Source: Shinella zoogloeoides (lineage in GTDB: Bacteria > Pseudomonadota > Alphaproteobacteria > Rhizobiales > Rhizobiaceae). Taken from it: DNA of 64,000 bases. Shown piece after piece: positions 17,595 through 26,693 of this stretch (its first letter is position 1; each line of letters begins with the position of its first letter). Location: the NCBI RefSeq assembly GCF_020883495.1, contig NZ_CP086610.1, positions 2,833,501 to 2,897,500 on the forward strand, given 5' to 3'. Under the pieces are notes generated by a model. It did not search any database. It saw only the letters and a list, made by a program, of their open reading frames with translations, and was not told the origin of the DNA. Both the position numbers and the translations under genes were made by a program.

Positions 17595-17885
17595 CGGGCG
17601 ATTCCTCTGCTGTTGGGTTGGCGACTGACGCAAGTCCCGAATCAGGATCCCAGCCTTCGGTCTGTAGCGATTTTTTGCAGGAGACGGTAAACAAACACTG
17701 TAAATTGACGGACGATACTTCGCAGAAAATTGACGAAGGGTAATTTTTGCTCAGATTTATATGGTAAGTATTGCTTATTGATATCGACCATACCAATCAA
17801 TACCAAAAGAGCCGGATGTATTGGGCGCAATGAAAAGTATATCCTGCCTTACGTAAGGTGATGCACTTCATCGCAACAACGAAAA
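17595..17885. other. AT-rich intergenic region upstream of the chemoreceptor gene
   Basis: About 290 bases without a gene, visibly richer in A+T than the surroundings, especially 17680-17880. It must hold the promoter of the minus-strand chemoreceptor gene. I see no clear -35/-10 pair, operator or RNA, and no open reading frame that resembles a protein. Confidence 0.5.
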
Positions 17886-17907
17886 GGGGCGCCTCGAAAG
17901 GCGCCCC
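17886..17907 (-). terminator. Rho-independent terminator of the xylose operon
   Basis: A perfect nine-base stem GGGGCGCCT/AGGCGCCCC with a four-base loop begins 27 bases after the xylA stop. On the minus strand it is followed by TTTTCGTTGT. Confidence 0.88.
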
Positions 17908-17934
17908 TGATACTTGCACCGGGATGCAGGCGGA

Positions 17935-19245
17935 TCAGACGTAGCGGTTGACCACGTTTTCCAGGAATTCCTGCCGGCCGGAGCGCGGCTGCGGGTTGAC
18001 GTTGCCGCTGAGGACATAGCTTTCCAGCGCTTCAAGCGAGGAGCCGCCGGAAAGGATCTTCTGCGCCTCGGGCTTCTGCCAGCCGGCATAACGCTCGGCG
18101 AGCGGGCCGGAGAGCGCCTTGTCCTCGATCATCTTCGCCGCCGCCTTCACGCCGCGCGCGCAGCAATCCATGCCGCCGATATGGCCGATCAGCAGGTCCG
18201 CCGGATCGATGGACTGGCGGCGCAGCTTGGCGTCGAAATTGGTGCCGCCCGTTGTGAAGCCGCCGCCGGCGAGGACCTGATAATAGGCCAGCGCCATTTC
18301 CGGCACATTGTTGGGGAACTGGTCGGTATCCCAGCCGGACTGGTAGTCGTTGCGGTTCATGTCGATGGAGCCGAAAATGCCGAGCGCATTGGCGAGCGCC
18401 AGCTCGTGCTCGAAGGAATGGCCGGCAAGGATCGCGTGGCCCTGCTCAATATTGAGCTTCACCTCGTTTTCCAGGCCGTACTTCTTCAGGAAGCCGTAGA
18501 CCGTGGCGACATCGTAGTCGTACTGGTGCTTGGTCGGCTCCTGCGGCTTCGGCTCGATGAGGATCGCACCCGTAAAGCCAATCTTGTGCTTGTACTCCAC
18601 CACCATGTTGACGAAGCGGCCGAGCTGGTCCAGCTCCTGGCCGAGATTGGTGTTGAGCAAGGTCTCGTAGCCTTCACGGCCGCCCCACAGCACATAGTTG
18701 TCGCCGCCGAGGCGGTGCGTGGCGTCGATGCAGGTCTTCACCGTGGCGGCGGCAAAGGCGAAGACGTCAGGGTCCGGATTGGTCGCCGCGCCGCCCATAT
18801 AGCGGCGGTTGGAGAAGAGGTTGGCGGTGCCCCAGAGCAGCTTCACGCCCGTCGCGGCCTGCTTTTCGGCAAAGTAGTCGACGATCTCGTTGAGGTTCTT
18901 CGTGTTCTCGACGAAGTCCTTGCCTTCCGGGCGCACGTCCGCGTCGTGGAAGCAGTAGAAGGGAACGCCGAGAAGCTGGAAGAATTCGAAGGCGACGTCC
19001 GCCTTCAGCTTGGCGGCCTTCATGCTGTCTTCGAACCACGGGCGCTCGAAGGTCTGGCCGCCGAAGGGGTCGCCGCCCGGCCAGACGAAGGTGTGCCAGT
19101 AGGCGACGGCGAAGCGCAGGTGATCCTCCATGCGCTTGCCCATGACGATCTCGTCAGGATTGTAGTGGCGGAAGGCGAGCGGATTGGTGCTCTCGGGACC
19201 TTCGTATTGGATTTTGGCGATATCGCCGAAGAAGCCGGTGGCCAT
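17935..19245 (-). CDS. xylA: Xylose isomerase
   Basis: A 436-residue enzyme that converts D-xylose to D-xylulose with two divalent metals. Signature segments are present: [13 protein letters not shown] with the active-site histidine and aspartate, [31 protein letters not shown] with a metal glutamate, and [20 protein letters not shown]. Length matches the class II long form. It is the last gene of the lacI-xylB-xylA unit, 27 bases after xylB, and is followed by a strong terminator. The start [16 protein letters not shown] is standard. Confidence 0.97.
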   Translation of the reverse strand: MATGFFGDIAKIQYEGPESTNPLAFRHYNPDEIVMGKRMEDHLRFAVAYWHTFVWPGGDPFGGQTFERPWFEDSMKAAKLKADVAFEFFQLLGVPFYCFHDADVRPEGKDFVENTKNLNEIVDYFAEKQAATGVKLLWGTANLFSNRRYMGGAATNPDPDVFAFAAATVKTCIDATHRLGGDNYVLWGGREGYETLLNTNLGQELDQLGRFVNMVVEYKHKIGFTGAILIEPKPQEPTKHQYDYDVATVYGFLKKYGLENEVKLNIEQGHAILAGHSFEHELALANALGIFGSIDMNRNDYQSGWDTDQFPNNVPEMALAYYQVLAGGGFTTGGTNFDAKLRRQSIDPADLLIGHIGGMDCCARGVKAAAKMIEDKALSGPLAERYAGWQKPEAQKILSGGSSLEALESYVLSGNVNPQPRSGRQEFLENVVNRYV

Positions 19246-19272
19246 GGGTGTCTCCTCTTGAATGGTCGTTGA

Positions 19273-20727
19273 TCAGTAGGCGGCGCGGATCGCCGGATAG
19301 AGGCGGCGGTAGCGCTGATAGGCATCCTCATAGGCGGCGGTGAGCGCCGTCTCGGGTTCGATGGTTTCGGCGGTGGCAGGCGCGGTCAGCACATCCACCG
19401 GGTTCGCGCCGGTCGCGGCGATGAGGCCGAGGCGGGCGGCGCCGAAGGCCGCGCCGAAATCGCCGTCGGCCGGCAGGTCGACGGGAAGGTTCAGGGCTGT
19501 GGCGATGGATTTCAGCCAGTAGCGCGAGCGCGAGCCGCCGCCGATGGCGGTGACGCGCGACAGGCGCGTGCCGGCGGATTTCAGGGCCTCGAGATTGTCG
19601 CGCAGCGCGAAGGACACGCCCTCCAGCACCGCCTGCGTCAGAACCGGGCGCCCGCTCTCATGGCCGAGGCCGAGAAAGGCACCACGGATGGCGGCGTCGT
19701 TATGCGGCGTGCGCTCGCCGGAGAGATAGGGCAGGAAAGTCACGCTGGAGGGAGCCTTCAGCGCATCGCCCAGTTCCTGCGTAAGGTCCGCGGCGGAAGC
19801 GCCGGTGACGCGGGAATGCCAGTTGAGCGCGTCGGTGGCCGAGAGGATGACGCCCATCTGGTGCCAGGTGCCGGGCAGCGCATGGCAGAAGGCATGCACG
19901 GCGCTTTCCGGGTTCGGCAGATAGCTGGCGTTCGCCGCGAAGAGCACGCCCGAGGTGCCGAGCGAAACGAAGGCCGTGCCCTCACGCACCGTCCCCATGC
20001 CGCAGGCCGAGGCCGCATTGTCCCCTGCCCCGCCGGCAATCACAATGCCTGCGCCGAGGCCCCATTTCGCGGCAAGCTCGGCCCGCAGGACGCCGGCCGG
20101 CTCGGTGCCCTCGACGAGGCCCGGCATCTGCCGCTCGTCGAGATCGGTCGCGGCGAGCAGTTCGGCGGACCATTTGCGCGCGCTGGTGTCGAGCCAGGAG
20201 GTGCCGGCCGAATCCGACATTTCCGAGAGATGCTCGCCGGCAAGCCAAAGGCGGAGATAGTCCTTGGGCAGCAGCACCCGGCGAACCTTCGCGAAGGTCT
20301 CGGGTTCGTTGTTCTTGACCCAGGCGAGCTTGGGCGCAGTAAAGCCGGGGAAGACGATATTGCCGGTGATGCTGCGAAAACGCGGATCGGCGTCGAGCGC
20401 GGCGGCTTCCCTGTGGCTGCGCGTATCGTTCCACATGATGCAGGGCCGCAGCACCCTGTCTTCCGCATCGATCAGCGTCGCGCCGTGCATATGGCCGGAA
20501 AGGCCGATGCCGCGCACGGCGGAAAATTCGGCGGGATGGGCGGCGCGAAGGGCGGCGACCGCCTCCTCCGTCGCACGGATCCAGTCGGCCGGGTCCTGTT
20601 CCGACCAGCCGGCATGGGGGCGCGCGGTCTCGACATCCCTGCCGGAGGCCGAGCCGATGACCCGCTGGTCCGCATCGATCAGCATAGCTTTCACGCCCGA
20701 CGTGCCGAGGTCGATCCCGAGATACAT
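19273..20727 (-). CDS. xylB: Xylulokinase
   Basis: A 484-residue FGGY-family kinase that phosphorylates D-xylulose to xylulose-5-phosphate for the pentose phosphate pathway. It begins MYLGIDLGTSGVKAMLID with the phosphate-1 motif, has the substrate loop LSGHMHGATLID, the ATP-binding IVIAGGAGDNAASACGMG and FVSLGTSGVLFA segments, and the C-terminal ITAIGGGSRSRYWLKS. Length is normal. It is encoded between the LacI regulator (9-base gap) and xylA (27-base gap) on the same strand, so one operon is likely. Confidence 0.96.
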   Translation of the reverse strand: MYLGIDLGTSGVKAMLIDADQRVIGSASGRDVETARPHAGWSEQDPADWIRATEEAVAALRAAHPAEFSAVRGIGLSGHMHGATLIDAEDRVLRPCIMWNDTRSHREAAALDADPRFRSITGNIVFPGFTAPKLAWVKNNEPETFAKVRRVLLPKDYLRLWLAGEHLSEMSDSAGTSWLDTSARKWSAELLAATDLDERQMPGLVEGTEPAGVLRAELAAKWGLGAGIVIAGGAGDNAASACGMGTVREGTAFVSLGTSGVLFAANASYLPNPESAVHAFCHALPGTWHQMGVILSATDALNWHSRVTGASAADLTQELGDALKAPSSVTFLPYLSGERTPHNDAAIRGAFLGLGHESGRPVLTQAVLEGVSFALRDNLEALKSAGTRLSRVTAIGGGSRSRYWLKSIATALNLPVDLPADGDFGAAFGAARLGLIAATGANPVDVLTAPATAETIEPETALTAAYEDAYQRYRRLYPAIRAAY

Positions 20728-20736
20728 GTCTGCCTC

Positions 20737-21780
20737 CTAGTTTTCCTCGTCCGGGCCGGCCGGGAGGTTGTCCTTGATGAAGATATCGAGGCGGATGCGC
20801 TCCTGCCCGGCATTCACCGGCAGGCCATCCGCCTTGGCGCGCAGCACGCGGATGGCGCTGCGCACCTCATGGCCGGCATCCTGGTTGAGCACGACATCGA
20901 TGAGCCCCTCCTGCAGCGCCGCGCGGGTCTCGGCGGTGAGTTCGTGCACGATCACGCAGAGATCGCCCCGGCCTCCGGCAGAAAGCGCCTCGATGAGGCC
21001 GCGATTGCCCGCGCCGAGGCTGTAGATGCCGGCAAGGTCCGGCACATTGGCAAGGCAATCGGCGATCAGCGCGTGGGAGCGGCCCGGATCGTCCTGGCCT
21101 TCCAGCACAGGCAGCACGGCGCGCGCTTGCGGCATCGCCGACATGGCGGCGAGGAAGCCTTCGAGGCGTTCGCCATGGTCGCGCACGCGCATGGAGCCGG
21201 CCAGCACGGCGACGGGACCGGGCCTTGCGCCGAGGAAACGTCCCATCAGGCTGCCGGCGGTGCGGCCGGCGGCGATATTGTCGACGCCGACGAAATGATC
21301 GCGGCCGGAGCCGGCAAGATCGGAAACGAGAGTGACGAAGGGAATGCCCGCCTCCTGCACCCGGGCGATGGCGGCGGAGACCTCCGGCGCATCCACCGCG
21401 ACGGCCGCGATGCCCGCGACACCCCCGGCGATGGCCGCGTCGATCGCCCCCACCAGCGCCGCACCGTCGAAGGCGGGCACCGTCGTCACGGAAAGCCGGG
21501 TGCGCTCGGCGGCCGAATGCAGGCCCGCCCGGCGCACCTCCGCCTCCAGCCCGCGCATGAAGGGGTTGTCGCCCTCCGGCAAGATGAAGACGAGCGGATA
21601 GACACGGCTCTTGGCAAGGTTCGCCGCCGCCACGTCGCGCACATAACCGAGCGCGGCGATGGCCGCCTCCACCTTCGCGCGGGTCACGGCCCGCACACCC
21701 GGCCGGTCGTTCAGGACGCGGTCGACCGTGGCAAGGCTGACGCCCGCCTTGGCGGCAATATCGTGCACCGTGGGTCTCAT
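20737..21780 (-). CDS. LacI-family regulator, probable xylose operon repressor
   Basis: A 347-residue LacI/GalR protein. The DNA-binding part is at the very N-terminus (VHDIAAKAGVSLATVDRVLN) and a periplasmic-binding-like domain of the ribose type follows (VYPLVFILPEGDNPFMRGLE). It is the first gene of the operon with xylB and xylA, unusual for a repressor but consistent with autoregulation. A palindromic operator-like site lies 35-50 bases upstream. Control by xylose is inferred from the operon; the TVDRVLN helix variant resembles regulators of other sugars, so myo-inositol-like ligands cannot be excluded. Confidence 0.88.
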   Translation of the reverse strand: MRPTVHDIAAKAGVSLATVDRVLNDRPGVRAVTRAKVEAAIAALGYVRDVAAANLAKSRVYPLVFILPEGDNPFMRGLEAEVRRAGLHSAAERTRLSVTTVPAFDGAALVGAIDAAIAGGVAGIAAVAVDAPEVSAAIARVQEAGIPFVTLVSDLAGSGRDHFVGVDNIAAGRTAGSLMGRFLGARPGPVAVLAGSMRVRDHGERLEGFLAAMSAMPQARAVLPVLEGQDDPGRSHALIADCLANVPDLAGIYSLGAGNRGLIEALSAGGRGDLCVIVHELTAETRAALQEGLIDVVLNQDAGHEVRSAIRVLRAKADGLPVNAGQERIRLDIFIKDNLPAGPDEEN

Positions 21781-21814
21781 CGTTCCTCCGTGGCGAGACC
21801 CTTAGAGGAATTTT

Positions 21815-21830
21815 TGATGTACGTAAATCA
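21815..21830. promoter_or_regulatory. Operator-like palindrome upstream of lacI-xylBA
   Basis: TGATGTACGTAAATCA is an imperfect 16-base palindrome (TGAT-n-TACGTA-n-ATCA) centred on CG. It lies 35 bases upstream of the regulator start, where it could mediate autorepression. Flanking ATTTT/GAATT extends the symmetry. Confidence 0.55.
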
Positions 21831-21868
21831 GAATTTTGAATCGCGCTCCCGAAGCCCGTTCCACCGGC

Positions 21869-22981
21869 CTAGAAACGCTTGCTGAAAGCGTGGGTAAAGG
21901 CCAGGCCGTCCGGGTTCCCGCCGGCTTTCGCAAGGGCGACATCCATGAACGTATCGGTGACGCGCACCAGCGCGAACCCGCCCATGAAGGCGGCGACGGG
22001 CTTGAAGATATCGTAGCCCTCATGGCTGTAGATCATCGGCGTGGGGTGCTCGTGGCCATGGAAGATGCCGACGATATTGTAGCCCTTGAGCGCGGCCAGC
22101 AGACCGGCGCGCTCCTCCTCGCTCCACCAGTGCGCCGGGCCGGCGCCGGTGGGATCGAAGGTGCTTGCCGCCGGGTCCCAATGTTCGGTGGAAAAGCCGT
22201 CCCAGCCGTAATGCTGGAAGAGCACGACGGGGCGGCCGTCGGCGGCATAGGTAGCGAGGTCCTGCCTCAGCCATGGCAGGCCGCTGATCGCGCCGCGGGT
22301 ATCGTCGCCGCCGTAGCGCTGAAGCTGGATGAGATGCAGCCCGCCCCAGTCCCAGGAATAGTTGTCCGAGTCGAGGTCGTAATTCGTCACCGGCACCGGC
22401 GCCTTGTAGAACACGGTGGAGCGATGGTTCAGCTCGACATAATCGCGCAGCTCGCGGCGATACCAGTCGACATGCGGCGCGACGCCGTCCTGATCGAGGT
22501 CATGATTGCCGAGGCCGTTATAGACCGGATAATGCACGCGGTCCGGGCCGACGCCCTGCTGGTAGCGGCTGGCGAACTGCTGGAGCTGCCGCCCCTCGCC
22601 CGGCACGCGTACCTGCCCGCCGCCGTCATCCGTCATGTCCCCTCCGAGCACCAGGCCGAGCGGGGTCGCGATGGGCTTGCCGGCGCTTGCAAGCCCGGTC
22701 GGCCTTCCGTCGATCTGCGCCGGCCAGAGGCGGCCGCCGACGCCGTTCAGCGCCGCGACATGGCGCAGCAGCGCCGCATCCGTCTTGCCCTCGTCGGCGC
22801 AATTCGGGCTGAGGCCGTCCGCCGAGACGAGGCAGGCATGCACGTCGCAGGAAAAGAGGAAGGTCGCGTCCGTCGCGGGGCGCTGCGCCCGCGCGATGCC
22901 CCGGAAGGGCGAAACGGCCAGCGACAGCCCCACTCCGCCGGCAGCGGTCAGGAAACGGCGGCGGGTGGAACTAAACGGCAT
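21869..22981 (-). CDS. Tat-exported calcineurin-like metallophosphoesterase
   Basis: A 370-residue secreted phosphoesterase. It opens with a twin-arginine signal (STRRRFLTAAGGVGLSLAV, cleavage near ARAQ). The dinuclear metal site can be followed through SCDVHACLV, LVLGGDMTDDGGG, NGLGNHDLDQDG, VVLFQHYGWDG and GIFHGHEHPTPM, which supply the asparagine, aspartate and histidine ligands of this superfamily. It should act in the periplasm as a folded cofactor-bearing enzyme. The substrate is unknown; one family branch handles glycerophosphodiesters or nucleotides. It is 75 bases downstream of the efflux pump gene on the same strand. Confidence 0.87.
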   Translation of the reverse strand: MPFSSTRRRFLTAAGGVGLSLAVSPFRGIARAQRPATDATFLFSCDVHACLVSADGLSPNCADEGKTDAALLRHVAALNGVGGRLWPAQIDGRPTGLASAGKPIATPLGLVLGGDMTDDGGGQVRVPGEGRQLQQFASRYQQGVGPDRVHYPVYNGLGNHDLDQDGVAPHVDWYRRELRDYVELNHRSTVFYKAPVPVTNYDLDSDNYSWDWGGLHLIQLQRYGGDDTRGAISGLPWLRQDLATYAADGRPVVLFQHYGWDGFSTEHWDPAASTFDPTGAGPAHWWSEEERAGLLAALKGYNIVGIFHGHEHPTPMIYSHEGYDIFKPVAAFMGGFALVRVTDTFMDVALAKAGGNPDGLAFTHAFSKRF

Positions 22982-23056
22982 GCGGGCCTCCGGGCATCGG
23001 TCACGCGTCCATTCTGCGGACGGACCGGGGCCGGGGCAAGAGGCCCTGGCGGCGGC

Positions 23057-24646
23057 TCAGTGCCCGCCGCCCCCGCCGACGCCCGACTGCGGCTTTCTGA
23101 TCGCAAAGGCGCAGACAACAAGGGTCGAGAAAAGCGCCGTCAGCAGCAGGAAGATATCGATGAAGGACAGGACATAGGCCTGCTGCTGCACCATGCCGGC
23201 CATCTGCTTGATGGCGATGGTCGAGCCGTCGAGGCCATGGGCGTCGAAGTTCGAGGCCATGTTGCGCAACTGCTCGACGGCAGCCGGATTGCCCCACTGA
23301 ACATGCTCGGAAAGGCGCAGGTAATGTTCCTGCGAGCGCTGGGTGAGCAGGGTGTTGATGACCGCAAGGCCCACGGCCCCGCCGAGATTGCGCATCAGGT
23401 TGAAGAGGCCCGACGCATTGCGGATGCGATCCGGCGGCAGCGTGCCGAGCGCCACGTTGTTGATCGGCACCATGCAGATCATCAGCGAGACGCCGCGCAG
23501 GATCTGCGGCGCGAGCAGCTCGTAGAAGTCCCAGTCGGCGGTAAGCTGCGTCATCAGCCAGGTGCCGAGCGCAAAGCCGGCGAAACCCATCATCATCATG
23601 ACGCGCGGATCGAGCCTGGACGACATCATGCCCGCAATCGGCGCGGTAAAGAACATGGCGAGACCCGAGACGAACATGGTCTCGCCGATCATCAGCGAAT
23701 CGTAGCCACGGATATGCGCGAGATAGAGCGGATAGAGGTAGGTGAGACCGTAAAGGCCGATCCCCATGACGAAGGAGAAGATCGAGCCGAAGGCGAAGTT
23801 GCGGTTGGAGAAGGCGCGCAGGTCCACCACGGGGAACGGCACCTTGAAGGCCCGCCAGAAGAACACCGTCGCGCCGATCACGATGGCGACGGTGCCCATG
23901 ACGATGTGCTCGTCGTTGAACCAGTCCTTGTTGTTGCCCTCTTCCAGCACGTATTCGAGCGAGCCGAGGAAGACCGCCATGGAGGCGAGGCCCCACCAGT
24001 CGAAACGCTTCATCAGGCCGAATTCCGGCTTGTCGAAGTCGATCAGGTTGAAGGTGAGCACCGTGACGATGATGCCGGGGATGACGTTGACGAGGAACAG
24101 CCAGTGCCAGGAGAAGGCATGGCTGAGATAGCCGCCGACCGTGGGGCCGATGGTGGGCGCGAGCGTGGCGACGAGGCCGATCATCGGCGAGACGACGGAG
24201 CGCTTCGACGGCGGGAAGATGGTGAAGGCGGCCGCGAAGACCGAGGGGATCATGCCGCCGCCGATGAAGCCCTGGATGGCGCGGTAGACGATCATCTGGT
24301 CGATGTTCGTCGCCGTCGCGGCAAGGGCGCTGGCGATGGTGAAGCCGGCGGCCGAGAAGCTGAACAGGATGCGCGTCGACACGATGCGCGCCAGCGTACC
24401 CGACAGCGGGATCATGATCACTTCGGCGATCAGATAGGAGGTCTGCACCCAGGCGATCTCGTCCGCGCCCGCGCCGAGGCCGGCCTGGATCTCCGACAGC
24501 GAGGCCGAGACGATCTGGATGTCGAGGATCGACATGAACATGCCGAACACCATCGCGAAGAACGCGACGACGCGGCGAACGGGAACCTTGTCGGACGGCG
24601 CGGCGACCATCAGGCCGCCGGCTGTCGGTTGAGCGGTCGCGGCCAT
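23057..24646 (-). CDS. emrB: DHA2-family drug efflux transporter (EmrB type)
   Basis: A 529-residue major-facilitator protein with 14 predicted helices. The first helix region contains the DHA2 motif LDIQIVSASLSEIQAGLGAG, and the loop GTLARIVSTRILF corresponds to motif A. With the adjacent membrane-fusion protein it would export hydrophobic drugs or natural products across both membranes through an outer-membrane channel. The C-terminus is glycine- and histidine-rich (VGGGGGH). It is translated from ATG 24646, 26 bases after the fusion-protein gene. Confidence 0.94.
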   Translation of the reverse strand: MAATAQPTAGGLMVAAPSDKVPVRRVVAFFAMVFGMFMSILDIQIVSASLSEIQAGLGAGADEIAWVQTSYLIAEVIMIPLSGTLARIVSTRILFSFSAAGFTIASALAATATNIDQMIVYRAIQGFIGGGMIPSVFAAAFTIFPPSKRSVVSPMIGLVATLAPTIGPTVGGYLSHAFSWHWLFLVNVIPGIIVTVLTFNLIDFDKPEFGLMKRFDWWGLASMAVFLGSLEYVLEEGNNKDWFNDEHIVMGTVAIVIGATVFFWRAFKVPFPVVDLRAFSNRNFAFGSIFSFVMGIGLYGLTYLYPLYLAHIRGYDSLMIGETMFVSGLAMFFTAPIAGMMSSRLDPRVMMMMGFAGFALGTWLMTQLTADWDFYELLAPQILRGVSLMICMVPINNVALGTLPPDRIRNASGLFNLMRNLGGAVGLAVINTLLTQRSQEHYLRLSEHVQWGNPAAVEQLRNMASNFDAHGLDGSTIAIKQMAGMVQQQAYVLSFIDIFLLLTALFSTLVVCAFAIRKPQSGVGGGGGH

Positions 24647-24672
24647 GGCCCGCGCTCCTTTACTGGAGAACC

Positions 24673-25842
24673 TTACTGCGCGGGCGCCGTGCGGCTGTCG
24701 ACCTCGACGACGACGCTGAGGCCGGCGCGCAGCTTGCCGCTGTCCAGAGCTTCCTGCGGCAGGGCGATACGGACGGGCACGCGCTGCGTGACCTTGGTGA
24801 AGTTGCCCGTGGCGTTTTCCGCCGGCAGCAGCGAGAAGACCGAGCCGGAAGCCGGCGCGATGGACTGCACCGTGCCGAGGATATCGTCGTCCTTGTAGGC
24901 ATCGACATGCAGATGGACCTTCGAGCCGGGCACGAGATGGGCGATCTGCGTTTCCTTGAAGTTCGCCTCGACATAAAGCTCGGTCACCGGCACCAGCGCG
25001 GCAAGGCGCTGGCCGGCGGAAACGAGGTCGCCGACCTGTACGGAAACATTGCCGACGACGCCGTCATAGGGCGCTTTCAGCACGGTGAAGCCGAGGTCGC
25101 GCACGGCCTTGTCGCGGGCAAGCTCCAGCGTGCGCACGGCGCTTTCGGATTCGGCGCGCTGGGCCTGGAGAACCGCGATATTCGCCTTGGCCGAAACGAT
25201 ATTGGCATCCGCGCCGACAAGATTGGCCCGGGCCTGATCGAGCGCCACGCTGGCGCTGTCGAGCGAGGCGGCCGTGCCGACGGCCTTCGCGTTCAATTCC
25301 TTCGCGCGCTTCTCGGCCACTTCCGCACCGCCGAGGGCGGCCTGATAGGCGGCCTTCTGGGCTTCGGCCTGGGCAAGGCTGGCCTTCGCGCCTTCGATCT
25401 GCGCGTCGATGCGACCGAGCGCGAGCTTCTGCGTGGCGATCTGGGCCTCGGCCTGTTCATGGGCGAGGCGGTAATCGCCATCGTCCAGCGTGACGAGCGG
25501 ATCGCCGGCCTTGACCGTCTGGTTGGCGACGACATTCACGGCCGCGACGTAACCGGAAACCTTGGGCGAGATGGAGGCGATGTCGCCCTCGATATAGGCG
25601 TCGTCCGTCGAGATCATGAAGCGGCCATGGGTCCACCACTGGTAGCCATACCAGCCGGCGGCGGCGAGCAGCACCGCGCCCACCACCGGCAGCATCAGGC
25701 GGCGGCCGCCCTTCTTCTTCTCAGGCGGGGCGACGGCTGCGGCAGGCACCGCTTCCGCGGGCTGCGCCTCGGCGGTCTCGGCTGCGAAATCATCATTAAC
25801 CGGACGAACCTTCGCCTTGCCGGCGCCGTGGGAAGTCGACAT
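24673..25842 (-). CDS. emrA: HlyD/EmrA-family membrane fusion protein
   Basis: A 389-residue periplasmic adaptor. It has a cytoplasmic N-terminus, one membrane anchor (LMLPVVGAVLLAAAGWYGYQ), a barrel-sandwich lipoyl half (ISTDDAYIEGDIASISPKVS), a long alanine/glutamate-rich coiled coil and the second lipoyl half (VLKAPYDGVVGNVSVQVGDL). It links the EmrB-like pump to a TolC-type channel. The ATG at 25842 sits seven bases after GGTGG; another ATG six bases upstream is too close to that site. It is divergent from tetR, with two operators in between. Confidence 0.93.
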   Translation of the reverse strand: MSTSHGAGKAKVRPVNDDFAAETAEAQPAEAVPAAAVAPPEKKKGGRRLMLPVVGAVLLAAAGWYGYQWWTHGRFMISTDDAYIEGDIASISPKVSGYVAAVNVVANQTVKAGDPLVTLDDGDYRLAHEQAEAQIATQKLALGRIDAQIEGAKASLAQAEAQKAAYQAALGGAEVAEKRAKELNAKAVGTAASLDSASVALDQARANLVGADANIVSAKANIAVLQAQRAESESAVRTLELARDKAVRDLGFTVLKAPYDGVVGNVSVQVGDLVSAGQRLAALVPVTELYVEANFKETQIAHLVPGSKVHLHVDAYKDDDILGTVQSIAPASGSVFSLLPAENATGNFTKVTQRVPVRIALPQEALDSGKLRAGLSVVVEVDSRTAPAQ

Positions 25843-25879
25843 ACGCATGCCACCATTCTCTGAGGTAGATTTTCGAACT

Positions 25880-25952
25880 GAACCGTTCGGTTCGATTTGA
25901 CATAGACCCATTTCTCCCGCATATCAAGAGTAAATCGAACCAGCCGGTTCGA
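25880..25952. promoter_or_regulatory. Two TetR-type operators between emrA and tetR
   Basis: GAACCG-TT-CGGTTC at 25880-25893 and TCGAACC-AGCC-GGTTCGA at 25935-25952 share the same half-site GAACC/GGTTC but differ in spacing. A further TTTCGAAC half-site lies near 25970. They lie in the divergent intergenic region and are likely bound by the TetR protein to repress both directions. Confidence 0.7.
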
Positions 25953-25982
25953 AATGGTTCACGCGAGGTTTCGAACGCGAAA

Positions 25983-26648
25983 ATGGAAATGCCGACGACC
26001 GAAGACCCGATGGCCAGCCCGCAGACGGGCCGGCGCGCCGCCGGGGAGGACCCCGCAAAGCGCGAGCAGATCCTCGACGGGGCGAAACGCGTGTTCATGG
26101 AACAGGGCTTCGAGGCCGCCAGCATGAACGACATCACGCGTGCGGCGGGCGTCTCCAAGGGCACCATCTACGTCTATTTCGAGAACAAGGAAGACCTCTT
26201 CGGCTACATGATCGAGCGCGAGCGCCGCCGTATCACCGAGACGGTGCGCCATGCCCTCGACGGCAACAAGCCGATCGGCGAGACGCTGCACGGCTTCGGC
26301 ACGCTCTTCGCCACGCACATGACGGCCGACCAGACGATCCGCGCCATGCGCATGGTGATCGCCGCCAACCATCGCCTGCCGAGCCTCTGCAAGCGCTTCT
26401 TCTCCGCCACGCCGATCAACCCCGTCTCGGTGCTGCAGGACTATCTCGACCGGCAGATTACGGCCGGCATCATCGTCTGCGACGACACGGAACAGGCCGC
26501 CAAGCAGTTCATCGAACTCACCACCGTCGGCCTCTTCAAGCCGCGCATGTTCGGCGCCATGGAGGAGGTTCCCTCCCCCGCCGTCATCGAGAAGAACATC
26601 GTCTCCGCCATCCGCGTCTTCCTTGCCGCCTATGGCGCAAAGCCCTAA
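25983..26648 (+). CDS. TetR-family repressor of the efflux operon
   Basis: A 221-residue TetR protein. The helix-turn-helix lies at about residues 20-65 ([37 protein letters not shown]). The C-terminal half is a ligand-binding domain of the type often seen with efflux pumps. The gene is divergent from emrAB, with two inverted-repeat operators between them, so autoregulation and drug-induced derepression are the natural reading. Several in-frame ATGs (25983, 25989, 26010) make the exact start uncertain. No strong ribosome site favours one. Confidence 0.9.
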   Translation: MEMPTTEDPMASPQTGRRAAGEDPAKREQILDGAKRVFMEQGFEAASMNDITRAAGVSKGTIYVYFENKEDLFGYMIERERRRITETVRHALDGNKPIGETLHGFGTLFATHMTADQTIRAMRMVIAANHRLPSLCKRFFSATPINPVSVLQDYLDRQITAGIIVCDDTEQAAKQFIELTTVGLFKPRMFGAMEEVPSPAVIEKNIVSAIRVFLAAYGAKP

Positions 26649-26693
26649 ACGCGCAACCGCGATCAAGTGACGGGCCTCGGGCGGCGCCATAAG

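Noticed and set aside
21836..24898. Very long open frame (1020 codons) on the plus strand opposite the phosphoesterase and efflux genes
   Set aside because: It spans two unrelated real minus-strand genes and its translation is a low-complexity, charged shadow, typical in G+C-rich DNA.
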